Source: Maribacter sp. PR1
GTDB taxonomy: Bacteria > Bacteroidota > Bacteroidia > Flavobacteriales > Flavobacteriaceae
Length of the DNA: 64,000 bases
NCBI RefSeq assembly: GCF_028464145.1
Contig: NZ_JAQPCG010000002.1
Coordinates: 372,001-436,000, forward strand
Direction: 5' to 3'
Made by a program: the position numbers and the translations under genes
Shown: positions 47,267-55,719 of the stretch, one piece after another
Layout: the number at the start of each line of letters is the position of its first letter
Position numbering within the stretch: the stretch's first letter is position 1
The notes under the pieces: generated by a model
What the model saw: only the letters and a program-made list of their open reading frames with translations
The model's database searches: none
What the model was told of the DNA's origin: nothing

Positions 47267-47815
47267 TTATATGGTTAGGTCGTTTTCTCTTTTTAGTAAA
47301 CGCCCATCTCTTATTAGGTGAGAAATTATCAAGATAAAAACAGCTATAATCAATGAAGGATAATGAGCATTTATGATCTCTATTAAATTTCTTTCTAAAC
47401 TATAATTTATAAGGTCCCCAAATTCAGTATTTTTTTCAAAACTGCTCAGTAAAATTCTTACGGGTAATATGAGTACGGTATAGAGAATCATCCCTTTTCC
47501 TATGGTTTCAAATATCTTCCCATTCTTAGTTGAAAAAAAGGAGCTTGGTTTTGCACTATAAAAAAGTTTGCCAAATTGGAGCAGCAGCCAAAGCAGGTAA
47601 AAAGATAGAAGGAAATCAATAAATAATAGAGTAGGGAATAAAAAGTCAATAACCCCCTCAAATGAAGAATTGAGAATACCAAAGAGAATCAATAAATACT
47701 TTATTACAAAATAACCCTTGGATATACTATTAATGATAACATCGAACGTAGAAAGAAAGACGGCAAAAAGGATAATATTAACAAGACCAGAAAATGAGGA
47801 GAGTGGATTTCTCAT
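47267..47815 (-). CDS. DUF2975 membrane protein, second copy
   Basis: 182 residues from the ATG at 47815; the in-frame upstream start at 47839 is a TTG inside the preceding gene and was not used. Four membrane helices (about 10-30, 50-70, 88-107, 140-160) and a tail ending LIRDGRLLKRENDLTI, the same END/EHD-LTI end as in the other copy. The LFYSAKPSSFFSTKNGKIFETIGKGMILYTVL segment is the counterpart of the KTFKRETLFTQIAVKRM block. The two are only distantly similar. It follows a degenerate acetyltransferase gene by ten bases. Confidence 0.82.
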   Translation of the reverse strand: MRNPLSSFSGLVNIILFAVFLSTFDVIINSISKGYFVIKYLLILFGILNSSFEGVIDFLFPTLLFIDFLLSFYLLWLLLQFGKLFYSAKPSSFFSTKNGKIFETIGKGMILYTVLILPVRILLSSFEKNTEFGDLINYSLERNLIEIINAHYPSLIIAVFILIISHLIRDGRLLKRENDLTI

Positions 47816-47825
47816 AAAATTACTG

Positions 47826-48272
47826 TTATTCAATAACAAATATAATAATATTATTGAAAAACAATAATAAAATATTGATAAAAGGAAAATTTAATTCCAG
47901 TCCCAACAAATGAATTTCCAAGATATATCCTCTAAAGTCTTTGGAAACACATATTTGGCCCATGGCCAAATAACTTTTTTCTTTTAAAAGGATATCTGCA
48001 TTCTCAAACATGGAAGTAAGCAGCGGTATTTCTTTGGCGAATTTTTTAGTCATGCAAAGGGCATAGCCAATCACTTTTCCTTCAAATTTTGCAATAATAT
48101 GTGGACAATCATCATTCAGATTTTTCAATTGATCAAAGGAATGTAAAATCGTAATAAATCCTTCTTTTTGCTTTTCCTCTTCGGAAAAGTTAGTGGGTGA
48201 ATTTTGTTTTTGAAGTGCCAAAATTTCCATTAACTCTTCTTCCGTATGGGACCGGGAATATTGGATATGCAT
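47826..48272 (-). pseudogene. GNAT acetyltransferase gene with apparent internal deletion and frameshift
   Basis: 148 residues. The first about 110 residues look like the first part of a GNAT acetyltransferase (IIAKFEGKVIGYALCMTKKF, GQICVSKDFRG). Motif A is then cut off straight after RG: the expected acetyl-CoA-binding loop and the later strands are missing, replaced by 37 low-complexity hydrophobic residues. In the +1 frame the bases after RG read D-I-S-W-K-F-I-C-W-D-W-N then stop at 47891, similar to how proteins of this group commonly end. So a deletion of roughly 100-200 bases with a frame change is inferred. The start is adjacent to the M61 stop, so it is transcribed with its neighbours. 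Confidence 0.6.
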
Positions 48273-50069
48273 TTATTCCACCTTTAACCAAGCTTTTCTG
48301 GCCTCGAGTTGTTTTTTTGTAGGCTTGGCACCGTCTTTTTCCATGGGAAGAATACTATAGGCTGGACTGGAAATCAATTCGACGTCGGTACTTTTCGGTA
48401 TACCAAAACGCTCAAATTCAATTTTCAAAATGTCCTTTGGCTTAAATTGGGAGAGGAAATCATCAAATTGTTTCCCATCTGGAAAAGGTTCTCCATTTAT
48501 GGAAGTAATGATATCACCCTTGTCTAAATTGGCTTTGTAGACAGGGCTTTCCATTTTGGGATTGGTCTTAATTTCTCCATTTCCATCGCCATCAAGGGAA
48601 ACCGAAGCACCAAAATAGGCAACTTCTGGATTTGTCTTTAATAGGACACCTACCGAACCTAAAAGGGATTGGTAATCTGGCATTTCACTTTTATAGATAT
48701 AGGAATTAAAAAAAGTATCACCAAATGCCGCGCCAGCGTACTGGTTTAAGCTTTGGTGTAAGTCTTCTATTGAATAAGCGGTTTGGGTTTTTCCATATTT
48801 TTCCCAAACCAGCTTCATGTAATCGTCTAGATTTAATTCCTCGCTACGCAATGATAAATCCAAGGCCAGCCCTAATACACTTCCATAGGAATAATAGGAA
48901 ATAAACATATTCTCCCTATTGACCGGATCAACCGCAGTTGCAGCATCTACAAAGGGAGCCTGAAAGCTCATTTCTATTGGATTAAAGAATTGCCTTGCCG
49001 GCGAATTCCAAACATAGTTGAAGGTTCCGGACAAACCTTCAATATATTCCTCGGGAGAACTTAAACCCGCCCTACAAAGGATTAGCCCAGTATAATAACT
49101 CGTAAAGCCTTCAGCAAACCAAAGTGCACCACTCATATTGGCAGCTTCAAAATTAAACGGTTCCAAACTATTCGGTCGTATTCGCTCTACATTCCAGGCA
49201 TGAAAAAACTCATGGGAAACTGTTCCAATATTTCTTTCCATACCACCATCGTCCAGACTTCTTGTACTTGTTAAAATGGTAGAATTTCTATGTTCCATTC
49301 CATCACCGGAGGCATTGGGAATATAGCAGGCCAAAAAGGTATATTTTCCATAATCAAATCGAGGTAATTCACCATACACTTCCTGTTCTGCCAAAACAAC
49401 TTTTTTCACCTTCTCAAAATAGGTGTTCAGTTCCTCTTCAGTACCGTTATGATGTAATACTAGTTGAATTGTTTGTCCATCAACATTAAACTCCCTTAAT
49501 CCAAAATCGCTGATTTCCGTAGGGCTATCCATAAAATAGTGTAGGTTGGGAGCAGCGTAGATAGTTCCTGAGACCAAGGGTAATTGAGTCGCGACTTTCC
49601 AATTTAAATCTTTCCGAACCTTAAAATTCACTTCAACCTTTCTGTCAGATAAGGTAGGTGCATACATAAAGGTGGCCGGAATGTTTAAATGGGCATGTGT
49701 TTCGTCTATCTGCGAATAAGTGCCACCCCCACGGTTGGCAAACAATGTATAGGAAATATGTACAGTGCCATCATGACCTGTAATATTCCAGGAATAAGGG
49801 TCCGGTCTGCTTACAGGAAGTCTTTTTCCTTTACTGTCCATGGCTTTAAAACCATACACATTTTTTGCAAACTCATGTAGGGCATATCTTCCTGGAGAGC
49901 TTCTGCTCATTCTAACGGATAGCTTATCCTCATTTAAATCAGGGAAAGTTACTTCTACCTTAGCCTCATGGTGTACGGCATTTTCAAAGGAAATAGTATA
50001 GGTGTTGGTTTGGGCAGTTATTGGATTTCTTGATAAAATTAAAACAAGAAGGATAAGTAGAAGACGCAT
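48273..50069 (-). CDS. M61-family metallopeptidase with PDZ domain
   Basis: 598 residues with signal peptide (MRLLLILLVLILSRNPITAQ). The order is an N-terminal beta domain (HHEAKVEVTFPDL, RMSRSSPGRYALHEFAKNVY), the gluzincin core with the zinc motif SHEFFHAWNVERIRP (HExxH with downstream Glu), a SGALWFAEGFTSYYTGLI segment and a C-terminal PDZ domain (VYKANLDKGDIITSINGEPF). M61 enzymes are glycyl aminopeptidases, exported. It is the upstream gene of a five-gene same-strand run (M61, GNAT remnant, two DUF2975, HTH) with gaps of 0-10 bases. The sequence appears complete and typical. Confidence 0.95.
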   Translation of the reverse strand: MRLLLILLVLILSRNPITAQTNTYTISFENAVHHEAKVEVTFPDLNEDKLSVRMSRSSPGRYALHEFAKNVYGFKAMDSKGKRLPVSRPDPYSWNITGHDGTVHISYTLFANRGGGTYSQIDETHAHLNIPATFMYAPTLSDRKVEVNFKVRKDLNWKVATQLPLVSGTIYAAPNLHYFMDSPTEISDFGLREFNVDGQTIQLVLHHNGTEEELNTYFEKVKKVVLAEQEVYGELPRFDYGKYTFLACYIPNASGDGMEHRNSTILTSTRSLDDGGMERNIGTVSHEFFHAWNVERIRPNSLEPFNFEAANMSGALWFAEGFTSYYTGLILCRAGLSSPEEYIEGLSGTFNYVWNSPARQFFNPIEMSFQAPFVDAATAVDPVNRENMFISYYSYGSVLGLALDLSLRSEELNLDDYMKLVWEKYGKTQTAYSIEDLHQSLNQYAGAAFGDTFFNSYIYKSEMPDYQSLLGSVGVLLKTNPEVAYFGASVSLDGDGNGEIKTNPKMESPVYKANLDKGDIITSINGEPFPDGKQFDDFLSQFKPKDILKIEFERFGIPKSTDVELISSPAYSILPMEKDGAKPTKKQLEARKAWLKVE

Positions 50070-50262
50070 AAGTAACTTTTTAGCTAATATACCGAAGCTA
50101 ATCCTATCTATGTTAAGCAGTAATACCTAAAATATTACTTTACCGCCTTTTAGATAATCTTTTTTAAAAATATTCAAGGGTATTTTATCCATTTTTGAAA
50201 AAAGTCATTTTTCATTGATTAACTGAGAATTGAATAACCATTGGTCAATATTGACTAGTTAC

Positions 50263-51735
50263 TCATTTAAGGTCTTCCAATTCTATCTTATTCGCCGAAT
50301 TCTCAACAATATTTTTAATGATGGTATCAATTTCTTGGGCTGATATAATGATGAAATTTAAAATTTCATCTTTTTCGTCAAATTCGATTTCCTTATCCTT
50401 AATTAATTCTATTAATCCCATTAGTCTGGCTACAGGTGCTCGGAAAACATGGGATTGTGTCCAGGCAATTTCTCTTAGTCTAGCATTCTGTTCTTCTATG
50501 GCTTTTAGATATGCGATACGTTCGGTTACATCTCTGGAATTTGCAACGATTCCATTCAAGGACGGTTCGTTCTTTTGATTGGTCACAATAGTCTCTACCC
50601 ATCTCCAATTCCCCGCTTTGTTTTTAAATCTAAACGGCTCAATTTTTATTTGGGACTTTTGTAAAATTTCTTTGAACTGATTGAATACGGATTCTTGGTC
50701 TTCTGGGTGTATGTAGTCAAATGCATTGGTTCCAATAAATTCCTCCGGTTCTATTTGTAATATTTTTGTGGAAGTTGGACTCACATAAGAATAATTGGCA
50801 TCCTCGTCCAATATGGCAATAAGTTCACCTCCTTCTTGTACCAATGTTTTAAAACGCCGCTCGCTATGTTCCAGTTGTAGCCTTACTTTTTTCCTCTCTG
50901 TAATATCTTTAGCTACACAATACATTAATTCGTCGCGCTCATCCCAATTGGCCGACCATAGTACCGAAACTAGTGAGCCGTCTTTATGTATATATCTATT
51001 TTCAAAATTCAATGTTTTTTTGCCTGAAATGGTAGCTTCCGTTGATTTTTGGGTTATTGGTATATCTTTCCTGTAAACAAAATCCATCAAATGTTGTCCG
51101 ATTAATTCTTTGGGTTTATATCCCCAAATCTTTTTGCAAGCATTGTTAATTTGCATAAAAGTACCTTCCCTATCTACGGTACAAATTACGTCCAGAGAGG
51201 AACTCAAAATCTTTTCCAGTTCTTCATTTTTTTGATCTACTTCTTTTTTAGCTTTCCGCAACTCTAATAATTGAATAACCTGTTGAGCAAGTGTTTTTAA
51301 TGCTTTTACTTGTTCCGTACTTATCTTTTTTGGTTGACTGTCAATGACGCATAAGGAACCAAGTCGTACCCCATTGGACCAAGTTAAAGGAACGCCAGCA
51401 TAAAATGTAATACCTGGCTCCTTCGCTACCATAGGATTGTTTTTAAATCTATTATCCTTTCTTAAATCTTCAACGATTAATTTATCTATATCGTCATCTA
51501 CTAGATGCTTGCAAATAGAAACCTCAATCTGTGTTTCATTAAAGCCGACACCATGATGTGACTTAAAGTATTGTCTTTTTTCACCCAATAAAGTGATAAG
51601 ACTTACTGGTGTACCACATATGGAAGCCGCTAGGGAAGTGATATCGTCGTATACTTTTTCAGGTATGGAGTCCATGATTTCCAACGTATCCAATAGTCTC
51701 AATCTTTCGCATGCAACGTTATTATCTGCCATCAT
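50263..51735 (-). CDS. GAF-PAS-PAS sensor protein with an H-box but no histidine-kinase ATPase domain
   Basis: 490 residues. An N-terminal GAF domain (about 25-165, SICGTPVSLITLLGEKRQYFKS, VSICKHLV) is followed by two PAS/PAC units (about 170-285, SSLDVICTVDREGTFMQINNACKKIWGY; about 290-410, GELIAILDEDANYSYVSPTSTKIL and WRWVETIVTNQKNEPSLNGIV), then a HisKA-like helix pair (AWTQSHVFRAPVARLMGLIELI, His near 430) and about 60 final residues (FIIISAQEIDTIIKNIVENSANK). No HATPase_c domain (N, G1, G2 boxes) is present before the stop. It cannot autophosphorylate by itself; it could be a phosphoacceptor, regulator or substrate of another kinase. No membrane segment is seen, so it is cytosolic. Confidence 0.87.
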   Translation of the reverse strand: MMADNNVACERLRLLDTLEIMDSIPEKVYDDITSLAASICGTPVSLITLLGEKRQYFKSHHGVGFNETQIEVSICKHLVDDDIDKLIVEDLRKDNRFKNNPMVAKEPGITFYAGVPLTWSNGVRLGSLCVIDSQPKKISTEQVKALKTLAQQVIQLLELRKAKKEVDQKNEELEKILSSSLDVICTVDREGTFMQINNACKKIWGYKPKELIGQHLMDFVYRKDIPITQKSTEATISGKKTLNFENRYIHKDGSLVSVLWSANWDERDELMYCVAKDITERKKVRLQLEHSERRFKTLVQEGGELIAILDEDANYSYVSPTSTKILQIEPEEFIGTNAFDYIHPEDQESVFNQFKEILQKSQIKIEPFRFKNKAGNWRWVETIVTNQKNEPSLNGIVANSRDVTERIAYLKAIEEQNARLREIAWTQSHVFRAPVARLMGLIELIKDKEIEFDEKDEILNFIIISAQEIDTIIKNIVENSANKIELEDLK

Positions 51736-51792
51736 AATATTGGTTATTTAAAGACATCCTTTTTTGTAAGAAAATTCTTTAAAAAATGTTTG

Positions 51793-51800
51793 CAAATTTA
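51793..51800 (-). promoter_or_regulatory. TAnnTTTG promoter -7 box for the GAF-PAS-PAS gene
   Basis: The minus strand reads TAAATTTG, about 57 bases upstream of the ATG at 51735. The -33 element is not clear. Confidence 0.45.
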
Positions 51801-52001
51801 GATTTAATCTTTTGTAAATTAAAGTCTAATCTCAACTTTAATTTAATTTTAATTTTTTTAGCTTTTATTTAAGTATTTAATAATCGCAATTTTTTGAGGT
51901 TAAATTCTTAATTCTTTTTTCCAATTTTTATGTGATTTGGAGACTTCGTTGAAAAACCATAGTTAATTTGATAATTATGTGGGTTTAAATTGGCAGAGAC
52001 G

Positions 52002-52009
52002 TATTTTTG
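52002..52009 (+). promoter_or_regulatory. TATTTTTG promoter -7 box immediately before bioF
   Basis: TATTTTTG ends four bases before the chosen bioF ATG (52014), the same arrangement as at glyS. If used, the bioF transcript would be leaderless. The -33 element is weak. Confidence 0.45.
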
Positions 52010-52013
52010 CTCC

Positions 52014-53174
52014 ATGAACAAATTTCCTGCGAGACTGTTAACTTTAATAGAAAATCGTAAGAAGGAAGGCGCTTTTAGAGCATTATCTTCTGTAAACGGC
52101 GCTATTGATTTTTCATCCAATGACTATTTGGGCTTTGCAAGAAGCGAAGAACTATTTTCAAAAACTTTTCAGCTGTTACTGAAGTATGACATTGGCCAGA
52201 ACGGAGCTACGGGCTCTAGGCTATTGACGGGAAATCATTCTTTGTTTGAAGAATTGGAAAAGAGATTAGCTACTTTTCATAATTCTGAAGCAGCACTTGT
52301 ATATAACTCGGGTTATGATGCAAATATTGGTTTTTTTGGCTGTGTGCCTCAAAGAGGGGATTTTGTATTTTATGATGAACTAATACACGCGAGTATTCGT
52401 GATGGCCTGCAATTGAGTAATGCCAAAAGCTATAAATTTTCACATAATAGTTTGGTAGCTTTAAAAGATAAGATTGGAAAAACGGTCTCTCAAATTGGCA
52501 AACAGAGTAATACAGAAATATATATTGTCACCGAATCCATATTTTCTATGGACGGAGATGCCCCGGATTTAAAAGAATTAACTGCTTATTGCAAATCTGA
52601 AGGTTATCATTTAATCGTGGATGAAGCACATGCCGTAGGGGTCTTTGGAAAAAATGGTGAAGGAAGAATACAGGAATTAGGTTTGCAAAAAGATGTCTTT
52701 GCTAGGGTCGTTACTTTTGGAAAATCCTTGGGAGTCCATGGGGCCGCTATTCTTGGTGGAGCGGGACTTCGAGAATTTCTAATCAATTTCTCCAGAACTT
52801 TCATTTATACAACTTCCTTACCTCCCCATAATGTCATTACTGTTTTATCAGCTTATGATTATTTAAGTAGTAATGGTGTAAATCGGCGAAAGCAGTTATT
52901 GGAGAATATAGTTTTTTTTAAAAGTGTAATTGAGAAACAAAAGTTGAGCAATTATTTTATAGCCAGTAATTCCGCTATTCAATCCTGTGTACTTCCCTCA
53001 AATGATACGGTAAAGATTGTTTCGAATAAATTAAAGGATGACGGCTTTGATGTAAAGTCCATTCTGTCGCCTACTGTGCCTGAGGGTAAGGAAAGACTTA
53101 GGTTTTGTTTACATAGTTTTAACTCTAAGGAGGAAATAGGTTTGGTATTACAATTATTGTCCAAGTATATTTAA
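52014..53174 (+). CDS. bioF: 8-amino-7-oxononanoate synthase
   Basis: 386 residues from the ATG at 52014; an in-frame ATG at 51990 would add eight residues that do not match the family. The PLP enzyme condenses pimeloyl-CoA/ACP with alanine in biotin synthesis. Motifs: IDFSSNDYLGFAR, GSTGSRLLTGNHSLFEELE-type (here GATGSRLLTGNH), ESIFSMDGDAPDL, LIVDEAHAVGVFG (PLP-binding Asp and His), TFGKSLGVHGAAIL (Schiff-base Lys). It starts the first part of a biotin cluster, followed by a DUF2007 gene three bases on and bioD. Confidence 0.95.
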   Translation: MNKFPARLLTLIENRKKEGAFRALSSVNGAIDFSSNDYLGFARSEELFSKTFQLLLKYDIGQNGATGSRLLTGNHSLFEELEKRLATFHNSEAALVYNSGYDANIGFFGCVPQRGDFVFYDELIHASIRDGLQLSNAKSYKFSHNSLVALKDKIGKTVSQIGKQSNTEIYIVTESIFSMDGDAPDLKELTAYCKSEGYHLIVDEAHAVGVFGKNGEGRIQELGLQKDVFARVVTFGKSLGVHGAAILGGAGLREFLINFSRTFIYTTSLPPHNVITVLSAYDYLSSNGVNRRKQLLENIVFFKSVIEKQKLSNYFIASNSAIQSCVLPSNDTVKIVSNKLKDDGFDVKSILSPTVPEGKERLRFCLHSFNSKEEIGLVLQLLSKYI

Positions 53175-53177
53175 GGT

Positions 53178-53561
53178 ATGGATGGTAAATTCTATCTTTT
53201 GGCTTCCTTTGAATATGTTGCCGATGTTCAAATCCTTAAAGGAAAATTAGAGTCGGAAGGTATTCCTGCCTTCCTTCGGGATGAAAACACACTAAATTCC
53301 GATCCGCTGATCAGCAATGCCATAGGTGGGGTCAAATTACTGGTTTACACTAAGGATAAGGAAAGGGCATTGGAAATTTACAATGAAGTTAGAGCGTATG
53401 CATTGGATGAAAATAATAACCCAATTATCTGTCCCAATTGCAAAGCAGCTAAATCTGAAGTATATTATAACAGGAAAGGAATTTTTTATAAACTTTTTCC
53501 ATTTTTTGAGAAAAGAAAATATAAGTGCCTAAATTGTGGCATGATTACTAAATCGAGTTAA
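53178..53561 (+). CDS. DUF2007 (putative signal-transducing) protein with zinc-ribbon tail
   Basis: 127 residues. Residues about 8-70 are DUF2007 (FEYVADVQILKGKLESEGIPAFLRDE, GGVKLLVYTKDKERALEIYNE). The C terminus (about 83-125) is a zinc ribbon with two CxxC pairs, CPNC near 85 and CLNC near 117, separated by a basic segment. It is embedded between bioF (3-base gap) and bioD (2-base gap), so it belongs to the biotin transcript. DUF2007 is a small regulatory-type domain related to PII/ACT-like folds. The role in biotin synthesis is not known; a regulatory or metal-linked partner is only an inference. Confidence 0.85.
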   Translation: MDGKFYLLASFEYVADVQILKGKLESEGIPAFLRDENTLNSDPLISNAIGGVKLLVYTKDKERALEIYNEVRAYALDENNNPIICPNCKAAKSEVYYNRKGIFYKLFPFFEKRKYKCLNCGMITKSS

Positions 53562-53563
53562 GA

Positions 53564-54181
53564 ATGCAAAAAATCTTTGTTACCGGTATTTCAACAGGTG
53601 TGGGAAAAACAGTTGCTTCGGCGATAATAACGGAAGCCTTAAAAGCAGATTATTGGAAACCCATACAATCCGGAGATTTGGATCAAACCGATAGTGATAC
53701 GGTAAAGAATCTAATTTCAAATGATGAAACTAAAATTCTTCCCAGTAGCTATGAGCTGACAACGGCTATGAGCCCACACGCGGCTGCAGAGATTGACGGT
53801 GTTAAAATTGACCGTTTTCACATCAATGAACCGGCTACGGAAAAAAATTTGGTAATCGAAGGTGCTGGCGGACTTTTGGTTCCTCTCAATGAGGAGGATA
53901 CTATGTTCGATATTATTATGCCAGAGTACAAGGTCATTGTGGTTTCTAAACACTATCTAGGGAGTATAAATCACACCTTATTGACTATTGGATGGCTTCA
54001 AAACAAGGGCTATGATGTTTCCGTACTTTTCAATGGAAATGAAAATCCACACACGCAAAATATAATTCTACATAAAACGGGTGTTTCACTTATTGGAAGG
54101 ATAGGTGAAGAATCAAAAATAGATAAGGAAGTTATTGCTAAATATGCTGGACAGTTTAAACATATCTTAGAGACCCTCTAA
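53564..54181 (+). CDS. bioD: dethiobiotin synthetase
   Basis: 205 residues, slightly short of the usual 220-230. The P-loop GISTGVGKTVASAI (about 8-21), the KPIQSGD motif (Lys substrate-binding) and the EGAGGLLVPLNEE segment (about 99-111) are typical. It closes the ureido ring of dethiobiotin from 7,8-diaminononanoate with CO2 and ATP. It follows the DUF2007 gene by two bases. Its last 15 bases overlap the convergent GT39-like gene. The other bio genes lie beyond that convergent gene. Confidence 0.95.
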   Translation: MQKIFVTGISTGVGKTVASAIITEALKADYWKPIQSGDLDQTDSDTVKNLISNDETKILPSSYELTTAMSPHAAAEIDGVKIDRFHINEPATEKNLVIEGAGGLLVPLNEEDTMFDIIMPEYKVIVVSKHYLGSINHTLLTIGWLQNKGYDVSVLFNGNENPHTQNIILHKTGVSLIGRIGEESKIDKEVIAKYAGQFKHILETL

Positions 54182-55657
54182 ACGTTTCAGAATTTCAGCA
54201 TTTTCAACGGTCGCCTCTACTTTATAATATCTAGCCAAATAAGCGTTTATGTATTCATTTTCTTCAATTTCCAATTTATCGAATACTAAGCGACCCTTTC
54301 TAACCACCACAGTTTTAGGTCTAAGTTCCTCCATTAAAAACTGGAGTTCCTCCATCGAGTTTCTCCTTGGATTGTTAAAAAAGGGATAAAGTTCTTCCCT
54401 GCAAATATTACTTGGGTGGGTAGAGGCCAAGGAAGGGGGCAGTTCGCTTAGGTTCCAATATCCAATATGATATCCAAAAAACAAGATATTTTCAGTATCC
54501 AAATGATTCTCTTTTATATAAAAAGGCACACTAAAGCCTTCTCCATTAAAAAAAGTTCCTCTGGCTATTTTACTCTTAACGACATTTACATATTCCAAAT
54601 AACTTTCTACAGGTATCAATAACAGAATAAATAGAAATGATTTGGGAATTGTTCTTTTAGATTGGTGATATAGTTGATGAATCATTATGGCGACGAGAAT
54701 AACCAACATTGGATGTACCTGGATGAGATAATGGCCATTGACCCTTCCTCCCTTGAAAAACGAAATTAATACGCCAATTATAGCAACCCATAAAAGTATT
54801 GACGTCCTTTTTTTGAATGATATAATGCCTTTTTTCCAACAATAGTATAAAAAGCCACCAATTAAGATAAAGGTTGGTGCCAATTTAAAAATGGGGAAGC
54901 GCCTTGCTTCGGTATACTCCAACGAGGCCAATATTACAGAATCCCACCAGATTTGAAATTGATTATTGATATAATAAGGAAGTATAGTCAATAGCACAAC
55001 TACGATAATTCCTGTACCAAATGAAAGCACTTCTAGAGGCTTGATCGAATTCTTCCTATTAAAAATCTCGTAACATAGAAACAACCCGATTAATAGAATG
55101 GGGTAGGCCATATTGAGCTTTACCATTACAACCACGCCCATCAATAATCCGGAGGTAAATAGCCAAACAGGGCCTTTTTTGGAAGCAATCAAATAAAGTG
55201 CGGGAATAAAAAATGCCATACAAATATGCTCTGACATCACTCCCTGCAGGCTTCCAAATAAACTTAACAATACAATACAGAATAAGGATGCCCAAAGCGA
55301 GATTTGATTGGTAGTAATTTTGGTTCCAATTTTATAGGTATAGAATGCCGTGATAGCAACCAGTAAAGCTCCAAAAAGTCGGATAGCGATAAAACTTTTT
55401 CCAAATACATAAATTATCGAAGCAAAGAATGCAAAAGTTAAAGGAGGTTTCAAATCCCAAAGTTGGGTGTAAGGCAAATACCCATCGACCCAAGATTGCC
55501 CTAGGAGAATAAAGGTACTTTCATCTCGGTCTACATAGTCCCTAAAGAAAAAAGGGAAGCGAATTAGAAATGTAACACCCGTTAAAATTAAAAAAACAGT
55601 CCTGCTTTTTAGTTGGGAATTACAGAAAAAAGCCTTTTTTAGAACGTTAAGATTCAT
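54167..55657 (-). CDS. GT39/ArnT-like membrane glycosyltransferase
   Basis: 496 residues from the ATG at 55657; the longer frame to 55690 begins with TTG. About ten to twelve membrane helices. The first periplasmic loop has the acidic pair typical of GT-C transferases (FFRDYVDRDESTFILLGQSWVDGYLPYTQLWDLKPPL), where the Asp-Glu pair binds the lipid-linked sugar; the LKPPL motif also fits. The C-terminal cytosolic/periplasmic domain starts near 420. It probably transfers a sugar from a polyprenyl phosphate to a glycan or lipid. It interrupts the biotin cluster on the opposite strand, overlapping bioD by 15 bases. Confidence 0.8.
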   Translation of the reverse strand: MNLNVLKKAFFCNSQLKSRTVFLILTGVTFLIRFPFFFRDYVDRDESTFILLGQSWVDGYLPYTQLWDLKPPLTFAFFASIIYVFGKSFIAIRLFGALLVAITAFYTYKIGTKITTNQISLWASLFCIVLLSLFGSLQGVMSEHICMAFFIPALYLIASKKGPVWLFTSGLLMGVVVMVKLNMAYPILLIGLFLCYEIFNRKNSIKPLEVLSFGTGIIVVVLLTILPYYINNQFQIWWDSVILASLEYTEARRFPIFKLAPTFILIGGFLYYCWKKGIISFKKRTSILLWVAIIGVLISFFKGGRVNGHYLIQVHPMLVILVAIMIHQLYHQSKRTIPKSFLFILLLIPVESYLEYVNVVKSKIARGTFFNGEGFSVPFYIKENHLDTENILFFGYHIGYWNLSELPPSLASTHPSNICREELYPFFNNPRRNSMEELQFLMEELRPKTVVVRKGRLVFDKLEIEENEYINAYLARYYKVEATVENAEILKRLEGL

Positions 55658-55719
55658 CCACAAGTTTAACTTTATTTCCCATCTTTGCAAGATAGAGAAA
55701 TTGAGGATTACGGAATTCT

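Noticed and set aside
47816..47839. TTG start of the second DUF2975 gene
   Set aside because: A normal ATG is at 47815 and the upstream frame lies in the acetyltransferase remnant.
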